Source: Syncephalis fuscata
Taxonomy: Eukaryota > Zoopagomycota > Zoopagomycetes > Zoopagales > Piptocephalidaceae
Assembly (NCBI GenBank): GCA_025786725.1
Contig: JAHLTZ010000004.1
Span: 124,001-188,000 of the forward strand
DNA length: 64,000 bases
Direction of reading: 5' to 3'
Both the position numbers and the translations under genes were made by a program. This document shows positions 32,737 to 46,090 of the stretch, one piece after another. The stretch's first letter is position 1, and every line of letters begins with the position of its first letter. The notes beneath the pieces were generated by a model that was given only the letters and a program-made list of their open reading frames with translations, did not search any database and was not told where the DNA came from.

Positions 32737-33273
32737 TACGTCGTTAGTCAATTAAATCATACTACATATTATTACCATATTATCAGTATATACATTATAT
32801 CTTTATTACTTAAATAAAGATGGTTTTTTACAAATATTAAATTATCACAATTATAGATTCAATATAGCTATAGTCGCGTCAGCTAGTTTGATGGTTATAT
32901 ATGTGATCAATTAAATAAAATATGTCCTGTTATTAAACTTAATATTATTTTATAGCCAAGTAATTATACTTGACAATATTTGTTCTATTGAAATGAAACT
33001 ATATAGTAGCAACATTATCGTTAAAATTAACATCAATATAAAAGCATGATTATCACTTTACACTATTCATAAGACAATAAAATCTTCTATATGTTTTCTT
33101 TATTTAATTTGATATGTATGGTCAAGGGGGGATAAGGATGAGAACGATGAGTGTAATGCGAATTAGCAAATGAATATACTGGCAGGTAAGTAAAGATAAA
33201 CGAGAGTGCCTATAGGGTAGGACAATGAGAGTGCCTATAGAATAGAGTAGAGTAGAGTAAAGTATAGACTAGC
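32737..33273. other. Convergent intergenic region, no gene seen
   Basis: AT-rich spacer between two stop codons. Near 33,205-33,260 there is a small direct repeat (GAGAGTGCCTATAG, twice) and an AGAGT run. Confidence 0.35.
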
Positions 33274-36158
33274 TTATAAGCTGTCAATGGCTTCGTTAAT
33301 ATATTCGAACCATTCATGGCAAACATAGGCAGTTTCTGCCTGGAAATAGTATTTCTTGTTATCTTTGTCCATGATAGCAAACAAATTGACAAATTGATCG
33401 GCTGGCAACTCAATGACATACGCCGATGCCAGATCAATATGGCCCTTGTAGTGAAGTCGGCCGTCATTTTTTTCTTTGACAAGCACAAGCATGTCATTAA
33501 AAAGAAGGCACATACGTGATGATGTTTTGCCAGACAACAACGAAACAACTGTAAGATTGCCTCGGTGAACAAGTCGACGTGTCGGTGTTACCAATACTTC
33601 ATTGCAGCCTTTCATTGAGTTTTGAATACGCTTGACCTCTTCTCGCTGATGAGCAATGCGAGCGCTACACATAGGCCATAGGTTAATTGTGGTACAATTT
33701 ACTAGTGAGTCAACTTACAGTTTTTCCAACTCGGAATTGATATGTTGGAATTGTTCAAGACATTCGGCAAACCCTTCGTACTCTGGTTCTTCACAAGAAT
33801 AAAGCTCAATTATCTTTTGCAGGAAGCTGTAGTAGCGTGAGATGTGCTCACGAGGATTGCCCAAAAGTGCGCGTACATTGATATGCTCCACTTGCTCTGT
33901 GCATTCCTATAGTTATTTGAGTACATATAAATGTAGATAGCCTATTAGTTTGGCATGTAACTTGATACAAATAGTCCAATTACCTCTAATGCTCGACGGA
34001 AATAGTTGCTATTAAGACAGAGTTCATCCAATGTCGTAATCATTTCTGGATACCTTTCCGTGTAGTGTAGATAGTAACGGAAGCCGGGCATCTGTATTAT
34101 AAATAGAATTAGTAATGTTTTTAGTGTATACATCTATTACTTACGTGTTTCTTAAACGCTGTGACAACCTGTTCCAACGTGCCAGTGGCCGAGTGATGTT
34201 CAATACTGCATAAATATTAGTATTATGTTTATATTTACGCATGTTCGTTACAACTTACGCTTGTTCCAAATCACGTAAAAACAATTTATGGAATGGGATC
34301 ATTTTAATAGGGATCGAGAACACACAGTCCAGCTTGAACTTTTCAAATAGATCAAACGAATCCTTCTTTGCATGTTGATGTGCTTTCTGAAGTGGATCGG
34401 CAAATGCGCCTTTGAGCAACACTAAGGCACGCAGGTGCTTTTGCTCGCATCGAATAAGGCTGACCACGGCTGCTAGTCGGCCAATTTCTCGTTGCTCCAA
34501 TTCTAAATGATTCGATATTAATCCTACATCATTTTAATTGTTAAGGTACTTACCATCGTCATCCAGCCACTCAGGCTCAAAAATCTCATCATCAACAATT
34601 ATATCTTGATCTGGTGAATGGGACCGTAAAGTAGGTGATTTGTCTACCAAATACGTTTTTCGTATCTGGGCCAGTTCCCGCGACGATGGCAGCGTATTTC
34701 TGGGCATAATGTTGGACTCATACTTTAATAGGCTATTGTCGAAATTGCTACAAGGAGTGTCGTTTGAGCAATAAGTGGCTATGCTCTTTCGTCGGTAGGT
34801 CGGTTCGGTAGAGGCAGCCTTTCCTTTTGTCTCACGAACTTGTTGAGACATGCCGCGCAACTCACTTCCGGTGAATATTCCAGGCCCATAAGCAATACCC
34901 GACTTGAGAGCAAGCTCGTCTTCGTTTTTCGTATTCTTCCTTTCGGGCATGGTTTGTTCATCTTGAGGGGCCATTTGCACTGCTCCAAAGGTAGATTTGG
35001 CATTTGGAGAATTACTTTCAATGTGGTTGTTGTCGCCTTGCTTCATTAAAAACTGCGGTGTCTTGCTCTTTGCTTTGGAATAGCTCTGCTCAATGTGTTG
35101 TTAGTATAAACGGTTAAATAAATAAATAATACATACCCATTTGCCATCTTATTCATATACACTAAATGTGATGCGTAAGCAGTTGGATTGACCAACGTCA
35201 AGTTCTTATGATTTCCAGTTGTTTTTCCTTTATTTCCAAATGCCATGCTAGCACTTGATTGGACTTTCTGCACGGTTTCCATCGATGCTTCGACTGGCCT
35301 AGATGGCGCGTTATTATAGACTGGGGCATTGTCGGAAGATTGGTATTGAATGCTTCTGGCTTGTTCCAAAGTCATATTGTTCATTAGTTCGCTAATGTCG
35401 GTATCACTAGCAAGCAGATTTAAATCGATTGGACGAAGCGGTGATAGCTGAGGCACATCATTATAGCTGTCTTTAGACTGATGGCCGACATTTTCCAACG
35501 AACGAATTCTATTTGCGGTTTGCTGTTTTTGCAAATTAGCAACCATACTGGCTCTGCGACTAGAATAGGTATTATTAACGATACTACTTTCATTGCTAAC
35601 GTCGCCAGTGCGAACTATAAAGACACTTTTGTCTGGGCTGTTACTAGCAGACTGGGTTGACTTGGCACGTCCAAAGTCTGGAGGCATATTGGACATTGCT
35701 GTTTCTACATTGCGGGAAAACATCGGTGATCTTTGCGATATATAACTGATGTCGCTACTTGGCGTCGCTGGTGCTGTATCTTGTAGTGAAATCATGCTAC
35801 TGGGTGATAAACGAGGAGAAGATGGAGGTGGTAGCGCTCCTAGCTCAAACTCAGTCCAAGGCGCAGAGTAGCCGCTAGCGTAACCATTCGACAGCTGGGT
35901 TGCTTTAGCGGCTGCTACCGGATGATTAGGCGATGGAGAGCGAGCGACTTGATAGCGTGCTAACTGGGCCGCAAGTCTGGCCTTGGTATTAGGTGCTGGT
36001 TGGATAGTAAATGAAGACTTTGTACTAGAATATAATCTAGAAGTGTTATTGTTGTTTACATGAAGAGGAGCTGAAGCTTCATTCGAATTTAGGACCTTAT
36101 ATTCTACTGCTTCTAGTCGACGATTATATTTGCTGGTAAATGAATTTATTGATGCCAT
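33274..36158 (-). CDS. RhoGEF (DH-PH) protein with long disordered N-terminus, seven exons
   Basis: Exons (minus) are 35137-36158, 34554-35083, 34259-34502, 34145-34205, 33984-34091, 33719-33906 and 33274-33664, about 847 aa. Start MASINSF at 36158 was chosen over an upstream in-frame Met at 36278. Residues 1 to about 510 are Ser/Asn/Pro-rich and disordered. The DH domain runs from EWLDDDELEQREIGRLAAVVSLI through the IPIKMIPFHKLFLRDLE segment and RYYSFLQKIIELYSCEE. The PH domain follows (GNLTVVSLLSGKTSSRMCLLFNDMLVLV, ending CHEWFEYINEAI). It is predicted to activate a Rho-family GTPase at the membrane or cortex; the target cannot be read from sequence. Another RhoGEF lies at 46091. Confidence 0.88.
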
Positions 36159-37363
36159 ATCATCGGCAATTCTCAGTATTAAACGTAAATGATATTGTAG
36201 GTAAGTAGATGTGGAGGGAAAGAGTTGAGTGTTCAAGAGGGCATGCGTATGCATGGAAAAACGGCTGCAGATGTTCAAGGAAAGGCCACATGCATCTGGC
36301 CATTGTTGCTTGGGCTGAACGCGTGGTTCATTTCTATGTTACACAAAGCATCTGAATTCAACTCAGAAACCGTATTGATCCACTAATGTGGCACAGTCTT
36401 GATTGATTGCTTCATTTATTATATACACTATAATTATTTTGTGACTTGATTTCTAAACGTCACAATAGTTGCAAACATGCTGACTTATAAAATCCATGGC
36501 AACAGATAATAAAATGATTTGGTTTTATAAATAATATATTAAATCTTATTTGGATAATTATAGATATTTAGCACAATCTAGCTGTATTACGTATCTCATC
36601 AATGGAGTAATTGTAGTGTCATTTACATGTTGCTGATATTTTTTATTATAAAATCGTTGTGTTTAAGTAGTAGCTATTACTATATAACAAATTGATGGCC
36701 ATTTACTTAATAACGTTTGGTTTATTCATAGTATTTATATGCATAATGCTTCATTGAACCATTTGATTTGTACTCTATTGTCTTTTATTTTTTTCATTTT
36801 TACAAATATTAAGCAATTTATAATCATTTTGTATTAAATGACTAAATTTAATAATGCTCAGTCTATTGAACATGATGATGAATGGGGAATGACATTTATC
36901 ATCAAATACTTATCATCATAGATTTATTATCCAGTATGCATATATCCACTATTTACCTATACCATTCAAATTGTTGTCTATTTAACACTGATTTTATTAG
37001 CTGTGAGTTTTGGCTTACTTTACTTATTAAACATATACATTACAGCTTTAACATTATTATTTATGTTTTCTTTTTTATTATACAGCAGTTTACATACAAA
37101 TAGCTACATTTTATTCATAATATATATATATAGATAAATACTATTGATTCAAATACAACTATTTAAATAATTGGTCATTGCTTTTAGTGTAAACATTGCA
37201 AATACTAATTATAAATTATTTCTACTTATTTATTAACTGCAAAAATACGTGCCTTTATAACATAATTAATGACATTAAGCGAAAATACAATTAACCAATA
37301 TATATATATTTAATAGCACGGTATTACCGTTGTTATTAATATCACAATCATTGATTAATTAAT
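36159..37363. other. Intergenic; contains second copy of the dispersed repeat
   Basis: About 1.2 kb of AT-rich sequence between the RhoGEF start and the GATA-factor stop (both genes on the minus strand), with a TATATATA run near 37,121 and 37,301. The repeat at about 36,855-36,970 is listed separately. No gene seen. Confidence 0.4.
36855..36970 (+). repeat. Dispersed repeat, copy 2
   Basis: Matches 16,040-16,165 in the same orientation (see that entry). It lies about 20.8 kb from copy 1. Both copies sit in AT-rich intergenic sequence just upstream of minor open frames. Confidence 0.7.
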
Positions 37364-39836
37364 TTACTGCATTTCAACATCAAATGTCTCGTCGTTAGAA
37401 AGATCAAATTCGTCGTAGCCGCTATTGTAGTATTGCGGCATGCTATGGAACCAAAATCCTGTTGTAACATCGTTCTCCATAGCTTCGTCGGTCGGTGCCA
37501 GTGCATGGCCTACGTAATAGTTGCCGTGTCTATCTTCTGCATGGGCCATTCGTTCGGCAGCCAATCGAGCTGCCGCAAGTACGCGCTGATTATGAAGTCG
37601 CTCGGCAATGGCCATGGCAATAGCTTGTCGAGGCTGACTTGTATTCTCGAGTGGATGGGTTGTAAGACGATTACCCGGTCCATCTGATGCCTCATCGTTA
37701 GGCCGTGCCCGTTTAGCCTCCGGCATATTTAATGATAATGTACTTTGGTGGCTAGTATGAATGTAATTTAGATTGTTGTTATCGCTATTATAATTGGGTG
37801 GGGCAGGACGGATAAAGCTTCTATGCGCCACAGGAGTTGGCCGTGGTCGGCGATTACGCTTTTTAATGACATTTGTTTTAAGGCTTTTAGGCCGTAATAC
37901 GCCGTGTAATTTAAGAAATAGACCACATGCATTGCATAGTGGACGACCTTCAGGATCACGACGCCATAAGGGTGTTACAGTAGTTTCACAATTTTGACAG
38001 CTAATGATTACCGATGGATCATCGCCATTAGGTAAATCATCGCTGCCGTTTGTAGTCGCATCTACTGTAGATGTATCACTGTTTTTTAGTTTGCTTTGTA
38101 GCCCACTATCGATGGAATCTGTGCGTGGTGCGTCGACAAGACGACGATCGTTAGAACTCATTTTATCTGAAGCATTAGACGTGGTAGCAGCCATTGTATA
38201 TACATAATCGGGCATACCACGAATGCCCCCAATACTTAGCAATTTACCTCCTACGTCGTCTCCTCCACCACCGTCGCCGCTGCCTCCACCACGGCCAACA
38301 CCGCCGATGGTACAGGTGGGACTTGTAGTGGCCGTGAAGGCAGAAGTGACGTGTGGGGATCCTAGAACAGTATTATTGTCATTAATAATACCGTTCATAG
38401 CCGTTGTCGTACTCGTTAGACCAAATAAAGTATTGGCTGCACTAATGGCACTCAATGTTACATCCGAGCCAATAAGTGCCGATAAATGATTGCTTGATGT
38501 AGCAGCAGTAGTGGTGAAGTCATTAGACAGCGATTGTAATTGTTGTGGTCGACGGCTATTGCTGTCCAAAGAACATTAAATGTAAAAGGAAAGTTGGCTA
38601 GCATATTTGTTGATGAAAGCAAAGCAGCACTATCTAATCCATACTTGTTATAGTGCTCGATGATAATAGTGAACTTGGCACAGACGGTGATGATACCATT
38701 GCTGTATTCAATGCTGTCGGTGTTGCGTATGGAAACAGAGGCGAAACAGTAGCTGAATATGAATCATCGGCCGGAATTGTAATACTGGATCCAGTTCGTT
38801 CTAGTAAACGAGGTGTAGCATTGCTTGTTGTTGATGCGCGCGCCATATTTGGACGTGACAATTTAAGCGATGGTTTTACCGGCTTTCTAATGTTACGACC
38901 TGTACTTTGTTGCGCCTTAATCGTAGTAGTGGCACTTGGATATCGTATATCCATCAATGACTGACTTCTTTCCATTATAGGAGGTACGCTTCCGCAGCCA
39001 GTTGGTGTCGGTACGGTATTTGACATATATACTGGTGATCGATTAAGCGTATCTTTAATTTGTATATCATCTGCAGGGGCGGATAATCCACGTGTAAATA
39101 CTTTATCATTAATAAACTTTTTATCGTTATTTTGATTAGACATTGTAGTTGTTGATCCTAATCTGGATACCGAAGAAGAAGAAGAAGAAGAGCATAGTAA
39201 TAAGTCATCTTTTGTCAAGCTGTGCTCCTCTTCATCTATCTGTTTACGCTTTAAACTAAGTGACATAATACGCCATGCTAAATTCTCAACTCGAGAAGAT
39301 TGTGACAGTCGCTCTTTAGCTCGATTATACATACGCCAGATTTGAGTGGCCGATTCCTCGTCTGGTCGATCAGTAACTGGCGTGCTGTCACGCACTTTTG
39401 TCGATGATATACTTGCTTCCTCTGGTCCAACTGATCCAGACTGACTCGATCCATCAAATGCCCGGGGTGATTCGGCAAAATCTACCGAGTTGGGTGAGTG
39501 TACATCGCGGTACATTGGTGAACCCGGTGCTATTGTTATTATAGAACGATGACTGCTTCCTGTTGTGTCACTTGGTAACGCATTTCTATACTGGAAAAGA
39601 TATGGGTTCTGTGTGGCAACAGGAGAACCTCTCGATTCGGCCAACGAACTAGATATATTGCTAGAGGGGAAATAGGAAGCAGTTGGCGATAAGGCCGTTT
39701 GAGCTAATCTAGCCGCGGCAGACAACGCAGTAGAACTGCCAAAGAGCGACTCTAGCGGACTAGTCTCCCTCGAACCACCAACTATTGCTGCAGTGATCAG
39801 CGAGGCATGAGCCGCTGTTCCTAATGGGGCCGACAT
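37364..39836 (-). CDS. AreA/Gat1-type GATA zinc-finger transcription factor, two exons (junction uncertain)
   Basis: The upstream exon (39836 down to about 38645) holds a Ser/Ala-rich region. It also holds the block [20 protein letters not shown] followed by [13 protein letters not shown], the N-terminal conserved region (DUF1752 type) of fungal AreA-like nitrogen regulators. The downstream exon (about 38561 to 37364) holds one C-x2-C-x17-C-x2-C GATA finger ([37 protein letters not shown]) and a basic tail (KKRNRRPRP), near 37,855-37,995. A GTATGG donor at 38644 and a GGACAG acceptor at 38562 border a likely intron, but the phases differ by one base. Either another site is used or one base is missing. 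Such factors control nitrogen-source use (family knowledge). Confidence 0.85.
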
Positions 39837-41066
39837 AGTGTCGATACTGAACTAACTAAGTAATAGCAATGTTGAAAAAGAATAATATAGTTGTAGAATC
39901 GCAAAGAGACCCAGATTTAAAGGTAAAATAAAGCAATATTTCGCAAATAAAATAACGCTACGAGTTACTACACCACCACCACTACTACTACGAATAAAAA
40001 TAGCAATAATGATAATAGAGCAAAGGATAGAGAAAGAAAAGTCTCGCTAGTAACGGAATGAATAATAAGAATAATAGAAAAGAACACGACGTTCAAGGGT
40101 GTGACTTGTACTAAAGATAAGCAGCCGCCGTGTATATATATAGAAATGTGAGAATGGCAGATTATACTTCTCTCCTCTCTTCGTCAAAAGATTGTTATCA
40201 GGAATCTGAGTTCAATCGGAAGTTGCACGAGTTGCATACGTACACACAAATAGACATCTACGCACATATACATGCATATATACGTATAACATGTGATAAT
40301 GGCCTATGAACTACCAAGTATAGATTTAATTGTGTTATTTAAACGGTCTAATAGGAGAATATTAAGTAGTAAAATACAAACACGTTTATCTTTTGCCTAT
40401 CATGGCAGTTAATGAATGATTTGAGTAAAAAGTAAATAACCATCATTTATAGCTATTTATTCATATTACAGTAATAAATTAATTTATAGATAAACTATCT
40501 AGTATGCAATCATATTAAATAGTATTGATAACAAAAAAGTCGGAATATAATAAACCAGTTATGTATGTATAAATCTGGTATACTCGAACTCGCCTTGGAA
40601 TAAACAGCAATAAATTGAACGAAAAAGGCTTACGCATTTGAAGTGTGACACTAACGAATTTCTAATTAATAAAAGGTAAAAATCTACTATAAATTCACAA
40701 TGCTATACAAAATTTGATTATTAATAGATAGTAGGACTAGGATTAGTGTTAGAATTAATACTTATTATTATTATTATTATTCAAATTTATAAAGTAAATA
40801 AAATTATTATTAGACTCTTTCAATGACAATAGATTAATTGGAAATAGTATATCCAACAAAAAAGACAATACTGCACAATAGGTCAGATCATAAACAAGAT
40901 ATGGCCGGGATAGACAACAACAACAACAGTAACAGTAATAGCAATAGCAATAATAATAGTATCAATACTAATATCAATAGCAATAACAACTGCAATAACA
41001 ACAGAAATAATAGCAACTATAACTAACTATAGCGCAATGACGAATAAAACAAGAAAATATAATAAA
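39837..41066. other. Intergenic with simple repeats
   Basis: The GATA-factor promoter/leader (39,837-40,300) contains short CACCAC and TACTACTAC runs. The rest is AT-rich. An (AAT/AAC/AGC)n tract is listed separately. No gene accepted. Confidence 0.4.
40913..41012 (+). repeat. Imperfect CAA/AAT/AGC trinucleotide tract
   Basis: About 100 bp of interrupted CAA, AAT, AGC and AGT triplets, reading as poly-Asn/Ser in one frame. The open frame through it (40,838-41,026) has no other content and is treated as a repeat, not a gene. Confidence 0.7.
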
Positions 41067-42726
41067 TCAAGTCCGGAATATATGGACTACACGTGTTATT
41101 TTATCCCGGCAAATTGGACACGCGTTGTGATCTTCTTGTAATCGTTTGGCGCATGACATACACGTCGCCATATGACCACATTCAAGGAACACGCAATTGA
41201 TAACGGCATCGCAGCAAATACGACATATATGGTCGTCTTCCGGTTGTACATTATTGTGTTTAACCATTTCTCGTGCAGTATTGTCGACTAAACGTTGGAC
41301 TCGTTGAATTAGCGTTGCTTTAGGCAGTTTCGGCTCGACTTTGACACAATTGTCTTCGAGGATAGCGCGTAGTGCAACAACGCTAAATGTTTCCAAATCT
41401 ATATTACCGCTAATAATGGCCGAAATAGGTGGTGGCGGAGGCGGTGACGTTTCTTCTGCGGGCACTTCTTCTGAGGCACCTCTTTCACTTGCTGATGCCT
41501 CTTGTAAATCAAATCCATAAAGTTGAGCCAACATTTGCTCAAATTGCTCGCGTTCCTCTAACATTTCCGGCGTCAATTCGATATCTTCAAGATCTACGGC
41601 TCGTCCTAGCAATAGCTGTTCGATCGATGATGCAAATAGTGACATGGCCGGCCGAATAGGCGACTCGGGCAGATTTGCTCGGAAAAAGCGTTCTTGTGCA
41701 TCGGTAATGGGCTGAGCCGCTACAATAATACTGGCCAGCTCTGTCTTATCCTCGGGTAGCGGTGTTTCTAGTGCTAAATCGAATGCTGTAATAAAGTTAC
41801 GTAATAGTTTTACTCGTTGTTCCACTAGTTCTTCCATGGGCATGGTAATTACTATTAATAGATTTATTAGTAATCGTAATAACTTTAATCGATTTAAATA
41901 CTTACATGGAATAAATTTGTTGCAGTAATCGCATACAGATACTGGGCTGTAGATAGCGTGGTTAGTATGTGTCAGTCAACTACGCAGCCACTTACTCATA
42001 ATAGCCGAATTGTGGCAATAAAGAACGGGGCTGAGTACAGCTGTAACAACATACGCTGCCTATAGACACATGATAAGTAGGGTATAGGCCTAGTTTACAC
42101 TAAATACATACCGCAGTAATGGCAATGGTGCTATAAATATACCAAGACAAAGAAGAAATAGAACGTACGGGTTAGCACTATTAGTAGCAAGCGATACTTA
42201 TACTATGCACCTTTCGTCGATAGAATGAGAATTGGTTGCCGCAGTGATAGCAAGAAGAAGCCTCACTGCTTGATTTCAAGCGGGGGATGGTGTGAGTAAG
42301 CGGTGGGTGAAATGATGCACCTGGCGACAGTGTGCAACTACGTGGTCTTGCGGGTAAAATAGCCATGGCCTCAATCGAGCTATGCATATCATCAGCACTC
42401 ATAGTAACTGCACGAGTGCGTAATCGATTAACAGTTGGTGGTGTAGGCTCAATGGTTGAAAGTGTAGGCTCGCAAGTACCGGCGGTGTCTGTATCATCAA
42501 CAATTGCGACTGATCGTTCCTCGCTAGGCCCAAGTTCCCCGGTCAAGGGCATTTTATGGTCACGGGAACTATCTATACTGGACGCACCCAGCAGACAGTC
42601 GGTTCGGCCGTTTAAGTTAGTAGTAGACTCGACTGTATTAACAGCCGTGGGTATTTGCGACAATCTTGCTGGTGATGCCTGATCACCGTAGAGCCAGCGG
42701 GCGAACATACGGTATGAACGGAACAA
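41067..42726 (-). CDS. FYVE-type zinc finger plus C-terminal RING E3 ligase (CARP/Rififylin-like layout), five exons
   Basis: Exons (minus) are 42211-42726, 42112-42130, 41996-42059, 41906-41946 and 41067-41851, 474 aa. After a disordered region, a FYVE-like double zinc finger is assembled from four exons: CYHCGNQFSFYRRK, HHCHYCGSVCCYSC, LPQFGYYD and VCDYCNKFI. The FYVE basic patch is RRKHHCHYCG. A SAP-like helix pair (FSVVALRAILEDNCVKVEPK) and a C3HC4 RING follow (CRICCDAVINCVFLECGHMA ... CPICRDKI). FYVE domains bind PI3P on endosomes and RING recruits E2 enzymes (family knowledge), so an endosomal ubiquitin ligase is likely. FYVE + SAP-like + RING matches animal RNF34/RFFL; yeast Pib1 has FYVE and RING only. 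The first donor, GTGCAT, is atypical. Confidence 0.87.
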
Positions 42727-44163
42727 AGAAGTGTATCAAGGTGTATGTAAAAAGAAGCGTATAATAATTGTCGGGATGTTAGAGGCGTTAGTCACAGCCA
42801 CACAGCAGAATGGCCCTTGTACACTAGCGCTAGTAGTTATAGACGCAACGACAATGAATTAAATAAGACGGTAACACCTTTACCGAAACCAATAAAGATA
42901 AAAATAGAACGAAGGTCGAAAAGACACCACGTAGAGAAGTCTACAAGTAAGTGGAATAGAAGAAAAGAGTTATGAAACGACTTCTTAGACAGGCGGTCAG
43001 TCAATAAACGTGTTGCAAGATAGTTAATACGCCGACGAGTGTTGCAGCAATGAAAAATAAAGCCAGCAATTAATAAACAATATAGACAGGCATACACAAA
43101 TAGGCAGTGCTCTGTTGTTCTAATACGAACTACAATAAAAGAGGTGTTTGACGAGATGACAGTGGCGGGGCTTTTGAAAAATGAAATACGAAACTACAAC
43201 TAGATAGAAGTAGCGATGCATCAAATTTGGAAATGATTCCTGTGTGTATGTGCGTGTGTGTGTGGATGAATGAGTGAACGAGTGAATGGATTTGTATAAT
43301 AAAACTCAACAACAAATGAACCAGTATGGGAAGATCGACCATTGATTGGCCGGGGGTACATTCGTGTGATACATAGAGGGTGAGTTTTAAGCATTCAGCC
43401 ATGTGTGTGGTATGAGTTGGCTTAGCTGATGGGCGTTATCGATTGTAGTAATGGTGTCTTACAGGTTTATGTCTAGCAAGAAAGAGTGTGTGGTTGGAAG
43501 AGAGACCAAGACCGAGGAATGAAAGAAGAAAACAGGGCAGCCTTCTACTCTAGGCTCTAACCGTCTGCAGAGATTGGATAGATATAGCAGCATTGATTGG
43601 TTATCATCCGCCATTCCATACATATCGACGTACATATAGAGGCACACACACTACATAGACAGTGATACAGATAAGTAGAGAATAGTAAGCATGCGTGGAT
43701 TCACATGTGGCCTTCCATAGACACAAATAGATAGATATAGAATAGCACACCATCACCAATACCCGTCATAGGCAAGATTGCAGGTACACACCCACCCACC
43801 CACAAACGCACAGTCATTGACGCACATCCACCCATTAACGCACAAACACACACTTGACAATCCTATTCGTCGTTAGCATAATACAATTGATTAATAATGG
43901 CTAATTGTTAATTAAATGACTAAATCGCTTGACGACCCCTCCAAATCATGATATCATTAATCTATGACTACAGATTACTTGTAAGCTTTATAATAACTTT
44001 TATCATACTAATGACTTATTAAATTGAAGTGACCGGCTAATAATGATCTATGCCGCCTATTCCACACTTACTGCAGGGAATCAAATGCAGCGATGACCTG
44101 ACTGGACAAGCATAACGACCATAGATCTTTGCCTGCACGCACTGATCAGTAGTCGTGACGATG

Positions 44164-44210
44164 CTACTACTACTACTACTACCAATAATAATAATAATAA
44201 TAATAATAAC
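44164..44210 (+). repeat. (CTA)n / (AAT)n microsatellite
   Basis: Seven CTA-type units followed by about eight AAT units. Confidence 0.8.
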
Positions 44211-44790
44211 AATAAAATGATTTATATTATTTACTAATCAGTCAATTTGCCATGTGTTACAGGTTGTCACCTAGTAATCAGTTTATTCGCATAATCGGTT
44301 ATTGTAATATAATAGATTTATTGAAGGAGATATTGTCGTTTCTAATACCGGCTAATTCATTTATCACTGTGTATTTAATCAATTGTCTAGTGACCATTTT
44401 ATTTTTTTCGTTCTATTTTGCACTCTTGACCAACTACTATTCTTTGTAAATATTCAATTCTGGTAAGTGTAGCAGTTTATATCGCCGTTTATTTTCTCTT
44501 TCTCTCTCTCTATATATATATAGTGTATTCTCTTGATGTACTCTCTTAGTATATTGTATAGTGTTGTTATTTATATGGATACGCTTTAATTTTACATCCA
44601 TCTAGCCACCTAGCTATCTAATTGAATCTATTCTTTGAAAGGCAAGCTTTGTTTAAATTGGATTACCTTTTTTGTACTATTCTGAATTTATAAACTATCG
44701 GAGTTAAATTGTATAAATTCACGATCCCCAATCTATACTATTCGATAGAAGCATCTATACAAGTCTATCCATTTCTGTAAGTGTTGACCA

Positions 44791-44882
44791 CATACACACA
44801 GATACATACACACACACACACACACACATACATACATACATACACACAGATAGATAGATAAATAGATAGATAAATAGATATA
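44791..44882 (+). repeat. Compound (CA)n-(CATA)n-(GATA)n microsatellite
   Basis: A CA run from about 44,808 to 44,828, then CATA units, then GATA/AATA units to 44,882. Confidence 0.85.
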
Positions 44883-45433
44883 TGTATTTAACAGTAATAC
44901 TACTATCCATCTATTCTTGTGGCACAATCAATGTCTACATTTGTACACATTTTAATCGTTTATTAAGTTATAACGGTTTAGTAGACACAAATATAAAAAA
45001 TAGGCCATAACTGTCCCACCTTTGTCTTATCATTGATCGTTTTATAACACGGCACCTTTTATTACCCATTGAACTTGTTACTACTAATAATTAACGTCTT
45101 TTTATGCAAATACATTTTACATTTTTCATTTTTACTTTTCATTTTCTCGCCAAATGATGTCATTTTACCCAAGGCCATTATATTTATTTCAAACTTGTTA
45201 TCGGTAATCTTATTGTCATAGGTGTAAATTATTTATGGAAAGTGTAGAAGCATTAACTCCGGCGATGTAGTGCGGGCTAATTAAGCGATGCCACTTCATA
45301 ACTTGTTCCAAATCCATGTGTCTTCTGTGCACATGCAAGTATACATTCACCTATTCAATTGCTGATACACCTTACACTACACGCGTATACACACAAACAC
45401 AAACACACACACCTCGTATACAACTTGCTTTCT

Positions 45434-45475
45434 ATCCTCTCTCTCTATCTCTCTCTCTATCTCCATCCTCTCTCT
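45434..45475 (+). repeat. CT-rich microsatellite
   Basis: Interrupted (CT)n with TAT interruptions. Confidence 0.75.
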
Positions 45476-45804
45476 ACGCTCAATTCCCCTATCTATCCAC
45501 GCTCTGTCCTTCCTTGTTCACTCGCTTATTTATATTCTTTGTGATTTGGACGGACTAGACAGTTATTTGTCAGGAGCCGCTTATCCATCTCTAGCGTTTA
45601 CTTCTTTGTTTTGTGTGTGTAGGTGTAGGTGTATATGCGTGCATTCTCCTTTACTGTCATCTCCTGAGTGAATTTGTCTTTATTCGCTTTGTTCGCTTAG
45701 CGTCTCCGCGTCGCGGGTCTTCTTTAATCTTTCTTGTCGTTCATATTATTGGCTATTTTGACCCTTTGTTCTTATAATAGCGATACCCGTCATTAGTACT
45801 ATTC

Positions 45805-45909
45805 CATTATTATTATTATTATTACTATTATTATTATTGTCGCTTTATTACTATTTTATTACTAGTATTACTACTACCGCTAACACTATTGTTGTTGTTG
45901 TTGTTGTTG
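45805..45909 (+). repeat. (ATT)n and (GTT)n tracts
   Basis: ATT units at about 45,805-45,840 and GTT units at about 45,889-45,909. Confidence 0.75.
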
Positions 45910-46090
45910 CTTGTCTATTTACACCGCATAGTCTTTTTTATTGAATTTGTTACGAATTGTTGCGTATTTGCATTCGCAAAGTCTTATTCTTTGCCTCATA
46001 GTTATCTGCAGTGCCGCTTGCTCATTAACTGGTAGTGCGCTTGGCAGGCGACGACGTGCCTCGCTTGGCCGACTCTAACTATTGCCAGCC

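Larger units (their letters stand above)
42727..46090. other. Large intergenic region rich in simple repeats, likely long leader/promoter DNA
   Basis: About 3.4 kb between divergent genes. It holds many microsatellites (listed separately) and homopurine/homopyrimidine stretches, but no convincing coding sequence or RNA gene. The CT-rich 45,420-46,090 stretch preceding the ATG at 46091 could include a long 5' UTR. Confidence 0.4.

Noticed and set aside
40838-41026. Asn/Ser-rich small open frame
   Set aside because: It is the translation of a trinucleotide microsatellite with no other content.
42837-45558. Several short hydrophobic or Tyr-rich open frames in the 42.7-46.1 kb region
   Set aside because: They coincide with microsatellites and CT/CA tracts, with no motif, signal or conserved pattern.
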